Shown one piece after another: positions 5,851-6,921 of a stretch of DNA of 6,921 nt; the stretch's first letter is position 1, and every line of letters starts with the position of its first letter. The notes beneath the pieces are model-generated. The model was not told where the DNA came from. It was given only the letters and a program-made list of their open reading frames with translations, and searched no databases. The stretch is taken from contig JACDHQ010000106.1 in assembly GCA_013820975.1 (NCBI GenBank), positions 1-6,921 on the forward strand, in the 5' to 3' direction. The DNA is from Gemmatimonadaceae bacterium (GTDB taxonomy: Bacteria > Gemmatimonadota > Gemmatimonadetes > Gemmatimonadales > Gemmatimonadaceae). The position numbers and the translations under genes are program-made.

Positions 5851-6921
5851 ATGCAGTCGCGCCGGTGGGTGCTCGGTGCGCTCGCCGCAGCTGCGCTCGT
5901 GCTGGTCGCGGGGCGCGGGATTGCCAGCCTCTACGTCGAGCATGCCTGGTACGCCGCGCTGGGGCTGCCCGCACTCGGACGCGCGACGCTCGCCGGTCAC
6001 CTGCTCATCCGGGGCGGCACCACGCTGCTCGCGACCCTCGTCCTGTTCGCGAATCTCTACGTCGTCCGGCGCTCGGTGGTGAGCATCGTGCTGCCGCGTC
6101 GCATCGGGGACCTCGAGTTCGGTGAGGAGCTGCCCGGTCGCTACCTCGCGGCCACCGCGGCGGCCATCGCCGTCGTCGTCGGCTCGTTCCTTGGCATATC
6201 GGCGGATACGTGGCCGCACTTCGCAATCGCCCTTGAGGGCGTCCGGTTCGGCGAGCGCGATCCGTACCTCGAGCGCGACCTCGGCTTCTACGTCACGCAC
6301 CTCCCCGCCGAGCTGCTCCTGTTCGGGTGGGTGCAGCGCGTGCTCCTGGTGACAATCGCGCTGGTGGTGGGGCTGTACGCACTCACGCCGAGCATCCGGT
6401 GGCGCGCGCGCACCCTCTACGTGTCGGAGTACGTTCGCCGCCACCTCACCGTGCTCGGCGGCCTGCTCCTGCTGATGTTCGCGTGGGCGTTCCGGCTCGA
6501 GGGGTTCTCGCTCCTCGTCGATGGGAGCGGCGCGAGCGGGGCGTTTGCCGCGGTCGACCTGCAGGTGCGCGTCCCGGGCGCGGTCGTGCTGATGGCGACG
6601 GCGGTCGCCACCGGGCTGATCGTCGTCTGGTCGGGAGTGGCGGGGCACATCCGGCTCGCGTTCCTGGCCCTCAGCGTCATGCTGCTGCTCAGCGTGATGG
6701 TGCGCTTCGTGCTGCCGGTCGCACTCCGTCCCGGTGGCGACCCGGCCCTGGTCGAGGCGCCGTTCCTCGAGACGCGGGACAACTTCTCCCGGCGTGCGTT
6801 CGGCGGCGACCGCGTCGCTCCAGTCCGGCGTTCTGCCGGTGACACGGCGGTGCACGTCACCGGGACGCAGGGGATTGCGCTCTGGGATGGTCCCGCGCTG
6901 CTGCGTGCCGTGGACGGCGCC
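5851..6921 (+). CDS. UPF0182-family multi-pass membrane protein, 3'-truncated
   Basis: The frame stays open from ATG 5851 to the window end (357 codons, no stop), so the gene runs off the right edge. Family members are usually about 900-1000 residues, so this is the N-terminal third. Seven hydrophobic segments are visible at about residues 6-24, 50-72, 99-116, 154-178, 199-216, 242-260 and 267-289, as expected for the UPF0182 (PF03699, COG1615) membrane region. Family-like motifs, from memory, are the post-helix-1 segment around EHAWYAALGL (residues 30-39), ERDPYLERDLGFYVTHLP (135-152), VEAPFLETRDNFSRRAFG (301-318), and IALWDGPALLRA near the window end, which opens the large soluble domain. 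No biochemical function is established for this family that I know of. The start lies 1 nt after the mutase stop with an upstream GGAGGGGG, implying an operon with the mutase. The first helix may act as an uncleaved signal anchor. Family assignment is firm; function is unknown. Confidence 0.92.
   Translation, partial: MQSRRWVLGALAAAALVLVAGRGIASLYVEHAWYAALGLPALGRATLAGHLLIRGGTTLLATLVLFANLYVVRRSVVSIVLPRRIGDLEFGEELPGRYLAATAAAIAVVVGSFLGISADTWPHFAIALEGVRFGERDPYLERDLGFYVTHLPAELLLFGWVQRVLLVTIALVVGLYALTPSIRWRARTLYVSEYVRRHLTVLGGLLLLMFAWAFRLEGFSLLVDGSGASGAFAAVDLQVRVPGAVVLMATAVATGLIVVWSGVAGHIRLAFLALSVMLLLSVMVRFVLPVALRPGGDPALVEAPFLETRDNFSRRAFGGDRVAPVRRSAGDTAVHVTGTQGIALWDGPALLRAVDGA

Noticed and set aside
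5623..6855. 410-residue open frame on the minus strand opposite the mutase end and the UPF0182 gene
   Set aside because: The + strand frame from 5851 has seven hydrophobic segments and UPF0182 motifs. The antisense frame has only biased charged composition.

Overview
This GC-rich window (about two-thirds G+C by eye) is tightly packed and codes entirely on the + strand. It holds the 3' end of a respiratory complex I (nuo) operon, then a sugar-phosphate mutase gene, then the start of a large membrane protein gene of unknown function. No RNA gene, insertion sequence, CRISPR array or phage gene was seen. The composition, the canonical nuoL-nuoM-nuoN order, and an AlgC-type phosphomannomutase followed by a UPF0182 protein suggest a high-GC, aerobically respiring bacterium. 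Gemmatimonadota is my first guess, but this is inference from general impression and was not tested by any search.

Layout: 1-1192 is the last ~396 codons of nuoL, cut by the window edge. After 4 nt comes nuoM (1197-2831), whose TGA overlaps the ATG of nuoN by one base (2831-4414). The three encode the large antiporter-like, proton-pumping membrane subunits of NADH:quinone oxidoreductase. All retain the key charged residues of their half-channels that lie within the window, so they look functional. A 67-nt gap (4415-4481) holds only a GC-rich hairpin with a short T run, a possible weak terminator or attenuator. Then comes a phosphomannomutase/phosphoglucomutase gene (4482-5849) with a complete active site. 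One base after its stop, a UPF0182-family gene begins (5851 to beyond 6921) and runs off the right edge.

How the genes work together: nuoLMN form one functional unit, the distal membrane arm of complex I. The mutase and the UPF0182 gene form a second tight pair. It supplies hexose-1-phosphates for nucleotide sugars and a multi-pass envelope protein, respectively, which hints at an envelope role but does not show one.

Most of the window is ordinary housekeeping DNA, and I do not see a clear previously undescribed system. The points most worth a second look are the mutase-UPF0182 pairing, the non-conserved 41-residue NuoN tail that contains a perfect 10-bp tandem duplication, and the hairpin at the nuo/mutase boundary. 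Removing one repeat copy would put nuoN in frame with the mutase gene.
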